This document shows positions 19,622 to 31,193 of a DNA stretch of 64,000 nt, piece by piece. The notes beneath the pieces were generated by a model, which was not told the origin of the DNA, made no database searches, and worked only from the letters and a program-made list of their open reading frames with translations. The DNA is taken from contig JASANG010004130.1 in the NCBI GenBank assembly GCA_030248215.1, forward strand, positions 1-64,000. The letters run 5' to 3'. This stretch comes from Enoplolaimus lenunculus. Its lineage: Eukaryota > Nematoda > Enoplea > Enoplida > Thoracostomopsidae. A program made the position numbers and the translations under genes. Position 1 is the stretch's first letter; every line of letters starts with the position of its first letter.

Positions 19622-22600
19622 CTCTTCTAGAACTGTGCTCTGGCTCAATAATCGGATTAACGCGAAAAGATTCTCGATTAGCAGGCTGTGTTGATGTCAC
19701 TTGCTTCTTTGGTTCACTCGGATTTGACCCATCGTCTGAAACCAAAATTCGAAACAATTCACGCGAAGTAATAAATTACAGTGCGACTAGATATCCAGCT
19801 TTGCCTCAGAGTTTCTACAAAAAAGTGATGACTGTTCAACTTATAAAATATTCGTTTACACCAAATCGCCATAGAGCAACGCAATATTAGAGAAATGATT
19901 CCGATTAAATCATCTTACATCTCAAGCTTAGCATGTTAATGCTCAGAAATCTTTTATGCAAGAATAATGACAAAATTTGAGCAATGCAGTCGCGCAATGA
20001 AATTTTACATTCACAGCGAGTTAAGTCACATTAAGACATGAGGTAACTAGTACTTTGGAAAGAGGACAACGAGCTGCTACCAAAATTTCGATAGAAGTTT
20101 CTTGTCCTAAAACTCGTGGGCAAAAACCAAATTCCAAACTGAGAAACACTCTGGTTACACAGTTCTACCGAGGCAACGAAAAAAGTTCGCGATTACCAAC
20201 CTGCGTTGACTAAATTATCTTCCAGTTTCCGTTTGTACGAAACAAGCGACGCTGTGTCAAGCATTTTCTTTTCGGCTCCCAAAGTGCCGTATTTAGCTTG
20301 ACGGCGTAAGACTTCACGCGGCGCTTTTGCGAACGCAAACTTAGCCGTCTTAGCTACAACAGTAGAACATCTCTGCTGCAGCGAGCATTTTTGCTCTTGT
20401 AATTACCAGTAGGTTTGTACAAGTTTTCAACTACAAACCAATTCAACGCAAGCAGTATCATACAGAGCCCTTCACGTAAATTTTGCTGCGAATGCGGCGA
20501 GATGTAACAAAGCATAGCTACAAAACACACCCTTTAAAATTTCTCCTTATAACAAGAGTTTTTGATAAAGGAATGATTCAATGACGACAGCAGCATACTT
20601 TTCCACTGCAAAGTCTAAGGCAAATAACTATGAACTCTTACTGGGTTGGGCTTCGAGCTTTTTCGTTTTAATTGATTCGCTCAGCGATCGCAATTTAGCT
20701 TCGCGCTCGAACATTTTTCGCTAAAAATTAAAACAATCAATTCAGCACTTAATAGATTGAAAGAAAAATTAAAAACCTCAAAAATTTTCAATTTTACGAT
20801 TCATAAAAACTAAGCATAAATGACAGATTCCTTTTTTACAATACACTACAGTTTATTTTAACGCCAGAAGCAATATCATCATGCATCTTTGTTTAGATAC
20901 AGCACCTACATGAAAGATACTACCCCGATGGAAAGATGCTTTCACTGTGGTTGCCCATGAGATTCCACATGCATGACATACTTTGTACATTTCCCTCCAG
21001 GTCTCGCAATCATCAAAGTCAGGAATACAGCCTTTAAAGTCACGCCTGCAATGGGCCTCCCACAATTCTTCAGTGTCTTCGAGTAAATACTGAAATTGAA
21101 ACACAACATAGGGGCTTCCTTCTCTCGGCAAATACATGCTGGTTTAAACGTTAATTATAAACACGGGAAAACAAGAAACATATGTAAGCGTCACATGTAA
21201 GCTTCAAAATAGCAAACTGAAAGAAAAATCTCCTAAAAATACAAAAAAATTTGAACTAAGTTTTATACAGCGTTACAGTTCAATATTTACACTACGTTGA
21301 GTTTATATTACTGGCTTACAACTTATATATATAAATCAAGCAGAATTTTTATTTTCTTTAATTTCACAAACAGCATATTATGAAAATACATACATGCATA
21401 GGGATAAGGATAACCCTATGCCTGACGCGTTACAAATTGCTACTACGCAATCAGGCGATCCATTTCGCCTGACTTGATAAAATTTTTAATTTATACTTGT
21501 TTTAATAAATGCATTCATTTCACCGAATCTCAGTGTAAATAATATTAATTCCACGTGCCAAAGCTAATGCCACACGGTAACTTAAAATCAGTGTACCTCG
21601 TTAAACTCTTCGATTCGTTCTAAAGTTTTGGTTGAAGCACGCTCCAATATTGGTTTCAAAATATCGTACGGAATACCACCGGTGTAGTCGATTGCTACAA
21701 AAACCAAATCACTAAACTATTGTTCTTAGAATCTTAGATACTGCTCGTGGTCGTGGAGAAGCCAGAAACCCACTGCTTTACGTAATTGCCTACCGGTTAG
21801 ATGCAAACGCTAAGAGATTTGCTTAGATGGAATAATAAAATATAATACGCACTTGAAACGAATAAACAAACACGAACTGAGTACAATCTTATTGTCCGCA
21901 ATACACCAAGATGAGTTCTGTAATTCTGCCTTAAGACTATAACCCATTAAAGATAGCTACACTTGGCTGTAGAAAATTCAAGAACATAACTTTTGCTAAG
22001 GATGCGACCAGCTCACAAACGTCGCATGAACAAATTGGCGATGATCTTTGGTTCTGTAAAGCTAAACTACCATCAATTATTGATAAATCAACTCATTACA
22101 CGCAATTTATTAGAACAAGTAGGATTATAATTACAATTTCAAAATTCCGATTCCGATTTCGCTTTGTATCGGAATCGGAATTCCAACTATCAATGAATGC
22201 CTTACCGTCAACATTGTCCCGTAGTACTTGCATGCATGCGTCAAACAGTGTTGGTACAGCTGAAAAAGTACAATATTAAAGTTTTGTTCATAATGAAGAT
22301 TGCAGTCTCGCATAGAAACATAAATTTATGAAGATTTCTTCATATTAAGCAGTATATTAAATTGAATGAACAAAAATATATTTCTTCAAAATTTACATTC
22401 ACAAAAAATTCGTGATCCGTAACAGTTTAAACTTATTTGGTTCAAAATATAATGTTTCAAACACACATTTTTCCTCTTTTAGACTTTGGACGTTAGACTT
22501 TGGACGTGAACGATATCTCATTTAAAACTACCATTAATGAAAATAAATTACTTTCGCCAATGTAATTATTTAAACTACCAAATCAGTTCTTATAGAGTTA

Positions 22601-25495
22601 TGTACAAATATTATGTCGAATTTCAAACATAATATCTAGAACTGACATCTCAAGCCTATAAGCTTTATATCAAATCATACCTTTTAATGTAATATGATTG
22701 CGTCCAGAATAAACTTTGGTTTTCGTTTGGTGTTTCATTGCAATAGCCATTTCTGCATCGTCAACATACTTCCGCCCTGAAACTGGCAGTTGTCACTATT
22801 AGTAAAAAACAAACAGTAATACATTAAACAGAACAACCAATATCAACAGACACCAATGTTCACAATTCACGTAACAGACCTACAATGTCACTCTCAGTAA
22901 CAGCTCGTTCCAAATACATTACTGCAATCTGTCTAGCATGTTTCGGCACCAGAGAAATGGATTCAAACAAACAGTGCTGGCGTACTCTCAAAGCCTGCAA
23001 CTCACCAACATTTGAATTTCGCTTCTCGATACCAGAAGATGCTACCAGTCGGTCGATATCAAGTCCTGGCCTATAGTCGCGTATAATTTCAGCGGAAGAC
23101 CATATAGGAGATCGCATAGGGCTCGTCAATGACATATTAGACGCCGCTGAGTAGCTGTTCGAGTCGTCATTAGTGGTTTTCGAATTCTGATGCCTTTTAT
23201 CTTTCAAAGATCCATCTTTTTTCTCGCTGGAATGACTCGGATCATTACGTTGCGTCTTGTGGCGACTACTAGCACTCTTGCTATTGTTCATTGATTTTTG
23301 AACCGCAGACGGCGATACATAACTTCTAACCCCGGTTGGACATGGATTAGCTAAAGTCCCCGAATGACCAGTTTTCTTAGGCTCTGCCGCCTTTTGTTCG
23401 ATTGAATTCGATTTAATAGACACAGTTTGTTTGAGTTTACTTCGTTTGACAACCGGAGCAGCTGCAATCGCAACGTGATCATTGATTCCGAGTATCGCAT
23501 TAAAATCAACCCCAGATTTTTGCTCGAACCCTTCTTCGCCTGATTGAATATTCAAGCACTTAGCATATGATTTTGACAATTTAGTAAGAGTTTCTTTTAG
23601 TTTAACTTTACAGTTTTGCTTACCATTCGTTTTACTTACCAGAAAAGGATCCCGTATTTTCACCGCTGCAGACCCAATACCACTACTATACCGGTCATGC
23701 TTTGCATATTTGTTGCTTATAGATTCCAAATTAAGAGTTTGACCAACCGCTTTTTTCTCACAGCTACTTTGCTGTTTGCCACTACGTGTTCTGTCGCTGC
23801 CGAAAAAAGAGCTAGAATCAAAGTTATCCAATTTTGTGCTTTCTTCCTTGAGATAATGGCGAGAAACGACATTATTTTGCACTTTACTGTAATACTTATT
23901 ATCAGACTTCGAGCAACTAGGCTTGCAATCATTATCAATATTTGGTTTTTTCGGGTTAGTCTGCTCACTCGTATTACCTTGTTTGTAAATCAATGTTTCG
24001 TTTGAGCCATTAGGTACGCTTGCGATAGCGTTTGGTAGATTCACAACAACGTTATGTGGTTTCTTGGCAGCCTTGTTTGGTTTACTGAACTCATGTTTCG
24101 GAACTCTGTAGTGTACTTTACCAACTTTCTTGTCCATTACACCCAGTTGTTTGTCACTGTGTGATTTGCGCTGGCTATTTTGCTTTTCTGCCATCTCAGT
24201 ATCAGGTATACAAGATTTTATACTGTTCCCAAGCACCACTGTTTGTACGGGCAAAGGAACGTATCTGGAAGAATTTAGTTCTTCCAGACCAGGTTTACAC
24301 GGATCATAAGGCACATCTGAGCAACTCTCACTATCAGAGGTGGATCTAGCACCTGAATTTAAGTGACTGTCACCTGCGACATGATTACAGCTATCGTAGT
24401 TGTCTAAATTACCATTCGCAGATACATTGTTTATTCTTTCTGTTGAAGAACATATTCCAATAGAACCATTGTAAACTAAAGGTAGGTCTATACCGGGATT
24501 ACAAGGATCATATTTTTGTGTATTACACCCCTCGCTATCCGACTCCGTTTTCGTAGCATACAGACTTGATTGATTGTCTAAGCTACTGTTTAAATATGAC
24601 GTCTCGTATTTGCATCCCCTGTCAGATTTTTTCGCATCGTTGTTTTTGTCATGCTTAAAATCGTTTGTATTACAGTTTACTTTTTTATCGTTTCGTTCAG
24701 TTTGACTGCCGTTTGCCATGCCTCCGATTTGATTCGGATTTGACTCGTAAGCAATACGTTTCCACTTTTTAACTAACGTTTTAGCTATCGGACCAACGTC
24801 TGGATTGTGTCGTAGCGAATTTACCAGTTTTCCAATGCCGCTATCCTGCAGCGAATGAAAATTCGTAATTTCTAGATTAAGTTAACTAATATGAATGGAT
24901 ACTATGACCCAAAACAACTTCTTATTAAGCCACCGACACTAACTTCTTACGTAAAGCATATGCATTGACGTAAACTCCATTGTTAGGATCTAGCAAATTA
25001 TACATGCGTACATCTTTATGGATTGCTCAAATCAAACTATACGCATATATACAATTAATGCAGTTCCGACGACGAAATACCCACTAACGCTAACATAACG
25101 ATTTACTAACTCAATACTTACCCACAATAAATCGAAATTCATAGGAAGCTCGTCTAATCTGCGGAGCGTTTCCATAATCTACAATGACAATAAAATACCC
25201 TAGCAAGTGCAACATAACTTTGTGTGAGCTTAGAATAGCGCCCAAACTCACACGTTAAAATACAACAACAGTCAAACCATTTATATCAATAGTTCAGCTG
25301 AGCTTTGTTCGGATGCAGTTGACGTGTCAATGAAATAAGTACCCATAAAATACAAGCGCACAGTCGTATATTCAATAAATTTTGCTCAACCATTCAAACA
25401 AATTAATACTAAGAAGTCATCCTGATTACCTCTGCAGCAGTTCCATCTTTGATAACCAATTTACATCCTTCGAGATCATCGGGAGTAATCTTCAT
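19622..25495 (-). CDS. ELOA: Elongin A, RNA polymerase II elongation factor subunit (last exon not found)
   Basis: Ten exons join in frame: 25495-25430, 25178-25122, 24845-22871, 22776-22681, 22259-22206, 21694-21597, 21089-20982, 20720-20642, 20353-20201 and 19735-19622, about 934 residues. Elongin A raises the polymerase II elongation rate with Elongins B and C and also forms a Cullin ubiquitin ligase. Exons 2-3 give a TFIIS N-terminal-like domain (DSGIGKLVNSLRHNPDVG). A long disordered region follows. Exon 5 holds the Elongin C-binding BC box TLFDACMQVL, exon 6 the F-box-like GGIPYDILKPILERAS, exon 7 LLEDTEELWEAHCRRDFK and WREMYK, and exon 9 KAPREVLRRQAKYGT, all closely like human ELOA. 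Exon 3 could end at 22880 instead, costing three residues. Exon 1 is less certain because its 22 residues match nothing I know. Confidence 0.93.
21396..21476. repeat. Pair of stem-loops in Elongin A intron 6
   Basis: CATAGGG/CCCTATG with a short spacer is followed by CAGGCGA/TCGCCTG around TCCATT. The GC content is higher than in the surrounding intron, so this may be a small inserted repeat. Confidence 0.5.
22871..24845 (-). CDS. ELOA: Elongin A exon 3, TFIIS-like domain end plus disordered region
   Basis: This 1975-bp exon opens after an AG at 24846 with the second half of the TFIIS N-terminal-like domain, ending LVKKWKRIAYESNPN. Then about 550 residues are Ser/Asn/Lys-rich and probably unstructured. 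Two related segments stand 68 residues apart: SDSEGCNTQKYDPCNPGID (24542-24486) and SDSESCSDVPYDPCKPGLE (24338-24282), followed by RYVPLP. The last 70 residues are more ordered (PKHARQIAVMYLERAVTES). The disordered middle accounts for most of the extra length over the roughly 770-residue human protein. Confidence 0.9.
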
Positions 25496-27049
25496 ACTAT
25501 GTGCCTTCAATTACCATATATAATCTATCACTAATAACAGGAATTTCGTGATGTTCTACAGTATGCAAACCATTTGCAAACGACGCTACAAATGACAAAT
25601 TGTTGAAATTTAGCAGACATACCTTAATGAATGAGATAGATTAATATTTGGTAACATTATCCGAAAGTAAAACATAAATTTTAAAGATCCACAATATAAA
25701 CATAAATCGGTAGCAGCAACAATGTCGTTCGGAGAAAGCTAGTAAAAAGGCTGCGTTTAATTTAGAGCCGCAAAAACATAGAACATTCCAGAACCAGAAA
25801 TCTATTTACATTTAATATAATAACTACCCCAGAAAAACTCCATATAACTTTCCACTAGCTACAGTTTTATCATCATTGTGGATAGGGAGACTTACCAAAT
25901 TACCAGAAGGCGGCAAACGTTCTTATTAGTTTCCTTTTGTAAATTTAATAGTCAGTGTAGGACAGCGCGCGTTTTAAACGAAAGTGAAAGCCGTAAGTGC
26001 TACAAGTTACTAGGATGTGTAGCTTATGAAGTGCATGTGAATACAATTCATTTTAACCAAACCACAGCTGAATTTTGATTTGCAAATAGTGATTATTTTG
26101 CCTGCATACTGTTCTATTATGTTATTTGTTCGGAAGCAAAATTGAAAAGGATTCAAATTTCCATCCTTGCCAAATCTGTTGTTGAATTTGGTCGATTTAA
26201 TACTTAGCTAGTATTGTGAATCTACGGTTACCTTATATACTGCTCAGCACGGTGAATTTTAAACATATTTGCATTCTGCGTCCCTCTAAATGTTATTCGA
26301 GGTATTTTCTTGATAGCGGTTTGATTTTAGTACGAAGAGATTTCTGCCAAGCGTAATCGGCGAATGACTGACAGGTGTGGCCAGTGTCAGTTTCGATCAA
26401 TTTTTGGTTATCGAAAAAAGTTGAAATTTTCCAAATAAGTTATTTCTGCCTTTTTCGTAGTTTTTGTGTCTTATAGTTTTTGTGTTTTTCAAAATATCTG
26501 CTCGTAGTTATTGAGTTAGACCGGGGCTGCCAAATATCGAGACTTGGCGAGACCGGGGCTGCCAAATATCGAGACTTGTCGAGACCGAGACCGCGACTTC
26601 AATTCCTGATGACTGAGAAAGTGATGCACTACGTATGGCTTGTGATAAATTGGGTAGGTTACATTACGACGGTTTTTAGTTGGAAAAGTTACAATTTGAC
26701 GCGTTTAGTTTTTCTCTGATTTTCATAGTTAGTCATAGTTAGCATATTTAGTTGACATTAGCCACAGGGGCTTTATGTGAACGGTGCGGGAATTTTGTAC
26801 TATTTGCTTATTGCCGTGCAGAGCGCGTGTGAGGCCTACAGACGTACTTGAGTATTTGTTGCACTGTGGAATTTGGATGAAATCTTAAAATTAAGGGATT
26901 TTTGGGAGATAACAGGAAATAACTGGAGAATTTATCCTATTTTTTGGAGAACATGGGTAACTTTTAATTATTTATTAACTTACGAGCGGTGGCGTTATTA
27001 AAACCCATCTTAGTCGCATCGTAATAGAATAACAAGAGAAAGTTTGGTA
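25496..27049. promoter_or_regulatory. Upstream region of Elongin A, intergenic
   Basis: This holds the presumed promoter of the minus-strand Elongin A gene; no core element can be named. Two 32-bp units (26521-26584) starting CCGGGGCTGCCAAATATCG are repeated in tandem with one difference. No gene was recognised. Confidence 0.35.
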
Positions 27050-28188
27050 ATTGAGCGAAGCGAAACTCTGAGCAAAGCTCGGAGTTTCGCGCAGCGTTTT
27101 ATGTTTAGTACTCTGGGGTCGGAAGGTGGATGTCCGTCTGTCCGTCCCGAAAAGAATCTCAGGAACGGCTGAACCGATTTTGATAAACTTTTTTTGTTTG
27201 AAAGCCAATTATCCTGGGGTGTTAACCTCGCATTGGGGTTTTATAATTTTAAGCCGTTTATTAGATACAGGCTAATTTGCATAATTAATTAAGCCTAAAT
27301 TTGGACTTTCTACATTATTTCACTAATTATTACAGTTAGAAGCAATCTAATATCAGCATTAAAGGGTTTTTGGTGCGAGGAATCTGCATAGACTGTTAAC
27401 AAACCTCCAAAACCGAATAGATAATTTGCATATTAGCATAGTTTATAAGCCTAAATTAGGACTTTTACAATATTTCACTAATTATTAAGGTTAAAAGCAA
27501 TGTAACTTCAGCACTGAAGGGTTTTAGGTGCGAGGAATTTAAATAAATTGTTTACGAACCTCCAAAACCGATAATTAAATAGTTAGCTAATAGCTAATTC
27601 GCATATTAGCTTCATTGACAAGATAAAACTAGGACTTTTTAAATTATTTCAATAATTATTACGGTTTACTGAAGGTTTTTGGGTGCGAGAAATCTGAATA
27701 ATTTTTTTACAAACGTCTAAAACCAATAATTGAGTAGTTAGCTAAGAGATAATTTGCATATAAGCATAATTGATATGCCTAAATTAGGCGTTTTTGCAAT
27801 ATTTCACTAATTATTAGGGTTACAAGCTATCTAATTTCAGCAATAATGGGTTGTTGGGTGCGAGGAATCTGAATAAATTGTCTACAAACCTTGAAAACAA
27901 ATTATAGAATAGTTAGCTAATGGCTAATTTGCATATTTGCTTAATTGCTAAGCCTAAATAACGGCTTTTTAAATTATTTCTCAAGTTATTAGGGTAAATT
28001 TGGACTTTCTACATTATTTCACTAATTGTTACAGTTAGAAGCAATCTAATTTTAACATTAAAGGGTTTTTGGTGCGAGGAATCTGAATAAATTGTAAACA
28101 AACCTCCAAAAGCAATAAATGTATAGTTAGCTAATAACTAATTTGCATATTACCTTAACTGCTTACGTGTGTTCGGGCTTCGCTCAAT
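27050..28188. mobile_element. Helitron/Helentron-like nonautonomous element with internal tandem repeats
   Basis: ATTGAGCGAAGC at 27050-27061 and its exact inverse GCTTCGCTCAAT at 28177-28188 bound 1.1 kb. Just inside the left end is a hairpin, GCGAAACTC against GAGTTTCGC. About five units follow, each with GTGCGAGGAATCTGAATAA, AATAGTTAGCTAATA and TTTGCATATTAGC; the GTGCGAG motif recurs at 27373, 27528, 27683, 27858 and 28072, spaced 155, 155, 175 and 214 bases. A hairpin CCACT-ACG-AGTGG lies just right of the end. Subterminal inverted repeats, a 3' hairpin and a tandem core fit the DINE/HINE group. Class is inferred. Confidence 0.55.
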
Positions 28189-28574
28189 ACATGTAGTCCC
28201 ACTACGAGTGGTAATGGAATTTATCGGCATTGTAGTTGAATATAATTAGGCAATCTAAGTACGTATATACTGTTTGTTTTGCCATTATTTTTGCGGTTTA
28301 TTGAGGCTTTGGGGGGAATAAACATTGGACGCGGCCGTGCTACTGAACAGAGCTTGCTAGCGTAACATTGACGGACTGCAAATTGAGTTGCTTCTACTTC
28401 TTATTTGAAAACTCATCTACACTGCTGAGTTCTTCTGTTTTCATACCTTATAAAAACCTGAACGTTATACACATATATGTCTGTGCTCTTACATGTTTTT
28501 ACAGCATTTGCATATGAAGGCACAACATGTGCACCAGCGTTTTACCGATGTGCAGCATCAGCATGAGGGCCATG

Positions 28575-28988
28575 CAGGGTGCAAAACGGAATTGAACTAT
28601 ACCGCAATCGGAATACCAAATTTACCAGAATTGTAATTGGAATCGGAAGCAGAAAATTAGTGACTGTACGGATAGTTTGTATTGACAAATATAATATTGA
28701 TTTAAGGTGTTTGTTGGCTAGCAACAATTTTCAAAACCGTCTCATGAACAAATTGGCGATGATTTCTGGTTCTGTACAGCTAAACAACAATCAATTATTG
28801 TTAAGTTAACTCATCGAAAACAATTGAACATATAAATGACGCAGAATTTTTATGCAACGTATCACAACAAGTAGGAGTAAAATTAAAATGTCTAAATTCC
28901 GATTCCGATTGATTGTGCAATCGGAGTCGGAATAGGACTCGTTTTGAATCGGAATTCTAATCGGAAAAGGAATTCCGGTTGCACCATG
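28575..28988. mobile_element. Family D-like hAT MITE, diverged
   Basis: It starts CAGGGTGCAAAACGGAATTG and ends GGAATTCCGGTTGCACCATG. Inner repeats of GGAATCGGAA appear on both sides. No clear target duplication was found. Between it and the next ORF nothing was recognised. Confidence 0.5.
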
Positions 28989-29083
28989 CCTACATGCATT
29001 CGCATATCATATGGACTGTTCTAGTGTTCACTGTCAACCCACTCAACTCAGGATTATGGAAAATTGAGGAACTTATGCAACGC

Positions 29084-29347
29084 TTAATGCTCTAGTTTCA
29101 GCAAATTCGTTAAGTGTAAATTGTTTATTTTTAAGCTTAGATATTCTTTATTTGCTTCAAAGCCGTAAAATTCAAGTGCCTCCGTCTTTCTGTCCCGGAA
29201 CACAAACCAACATTTAACTTTTGGGAAATCTGGTTGCACCCTGGTTAGGTACTTATTGTATTCATTTTGAATAGCCAGATTGTGGAGGGGGAAAGAAGGC
29301 ATCTCTACCAGTTTCGCGGTGACACTTTTGTGATGCAAATGCTTCAT
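29084..29347 (-). CDS. Small ORF head-to-head with NAA25, unknown
   Basis: An 87-residue frame with an ATG start has the amino-acid balance of a real protein, for example KVKCWFVFRDRKTEALEF and KEYLSLKINNLHLTNLL. It lies 243 bases from the NAA25 start in the opposite direction, so the two could share a promoter. It may be a complete small gene or a terminal exon: an AG directly precedes the ATG. A faint resemblance to the Sep15/SelM thioredoxin-like domain (FPLHN near the start) is too weak to name it. Confidence 0.35.
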   Translation of the reverse strand: MKHLHHKSVTAKLVEMPSFPLHNLAIQNEYNKYLTRVQPDFPKVKCWFVFRDRKTEALEFYGFEANKEYLSLKINNLHLTNLLKLEH

Positions 29348-29590
29348 CTAAAGCTGTTTTCTTGACTATAATACATAGTTGAAAACATATAGGGAATACA
29401 ACACGGATTGTTGAATAAAAATTTAAAATTTCGAAACAGAACAGTATGTCTTCCCAGCAATTATTCTTGGATCCACCAATGAGATCATGGTGTGTTCTAA
29501 AGTTTGGAACAATTCATTACTCTTTTAGATTTCTAGAACAAGCTATAATTTATATATTGTAAATAAATATATACAGCATCATAATCTGCT
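29348..29590. promoter_or_regulatory. Region upstream of NAA25, possibly bidirectional
   Basis: 243 AT-rich bases separate the small minus-strand ORF from the NAA25 start codon. If the ORF is real this is a shared promoter. No TATA box or factor site can be assigned. Confidence 0.3.
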
Positions 29591-31127
29591 ATGCCTGGAA
29601 CTAAAGAATCTGTGTCAGAACGTCGACTTCGTCCAATATATGATCATATTGATCTTGGAAATTATCGTAAAGCACTAACTGAAGCTGACAAAGTTCTAAA
29701 GAAACAGCCTGATCTAACCTGTGCAAAAGCATTAAAGGCGCTTGCTTTAATTAGATTACAGCGACATGTTGAAGCTGGTAATGTTCTTGCTGAAGTTGAG
29801 GTATGTGTTGGTATACGTTTTGCGCTGAACGGAATTTAACATTCTGTTATAAGTCAGTTAAAGATAACTACGTATTGTTAAAACTTATCTGACATTGTGC
29901 TTTGGCATTTAAGCAAAAAGCAAAATAACAAGACTTTACAGCAGTTTCAAATTATAATAGAAATGTTTATGCACGTATATATCATGCGGCTCATGCTTCG
30001 AAAAATGTCATCAATATTATGAATGGTACTTTGTCCGTTCCTATAGTGAAGTTTTAAGTAAACCTCGGTAAAATATACTTTACTATATGTTTAGAATGAA
30101 GAACCAACCAATGAAGAAGTACTAAATGCAATGCAACATTGTTTTAAGGAGTTATCACAGCCACAAAGAATAGTTAATGCGTATCAAGCTGCGGCGAAAA
30201 AAGTATATAATTCAATCTTTAAAGAGCCGACTATAACATTCTAAGTCAAAAATTGGATTAGACGAGTTTTGTGAGTTATATGCTGAAGTCATATGATTCG
30301 TAAAATTTGTCATTTTTCGCAGTAGCAAATACGTTGTTACCTGTGTATATGTGAATTCATTATGTATACTACAATTTTCGGATAATGCTGCTGACAGCGG
30401 AGTGCGGCAGGATACGCGGTTCTAGCCAAAATCGACATCAGGTTCCTTTCCTTCATTATAAGTTGCCGGATATTTTGCGCTAAAATTATTACACTGTTAT
30501 ATTATGTGATTTATAACCGAAATTACAATTTAATACTGTAACTGTTGTTCGAGATGGCAGAATTCAGTGTGCGAGCGAGCGAACGATGTTAATACAAAAA
30601 CCTTATGGAATCAAATTCATAAATAACGAGGATCTTTTATGCTGCAGCCATGTTTCATTTTGACAAAACTGGTTTTGCTGCTTCAGGAACCTTCAGATAC
30701 AAACTTGACTCAACTTTTTATGGCTTGTGTTCGCATTGGTGATTATCGTCGCCAGCATCAAATAGCAATGCAGCTATATAAATTAGTGCCGAAAAATCCG
30801 TATTATTTTTGGGGTGTGGTCAGTTTGCTGATGCAAGGCATGGATGATCCAGAACAAGGTTGGTTCTGTCATATGTTTAGCGGATTGTTCCCTCGCTACA
30901 AGAAAAACACTGAAAACAGAAGAGATGAGTATCATCCCAACCCTTAAAATTTGTATTTATTTCGAACTGATTAAAAACTTGAAACATGGTCTTTTTCTTC
31001 TAATTTTTATTTTCAGTAAGACACCACTTGTATCTACATTCGGTTTTCAAGAGAACTATAATGTCTCACTAAACGGTTATTTGATAGGATTTTTACTGCA
31101 GTTCTGCCTTTGAGTTATATATATATG

Positions 31128-31193
<66 letters not shown>

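Noticed and set aside
27050-28188. CRISPR-like array
   Set aside because: Units are degenerate and of uneven length, without short identical repeats; the setting is a eukaryotic nuclear genome.
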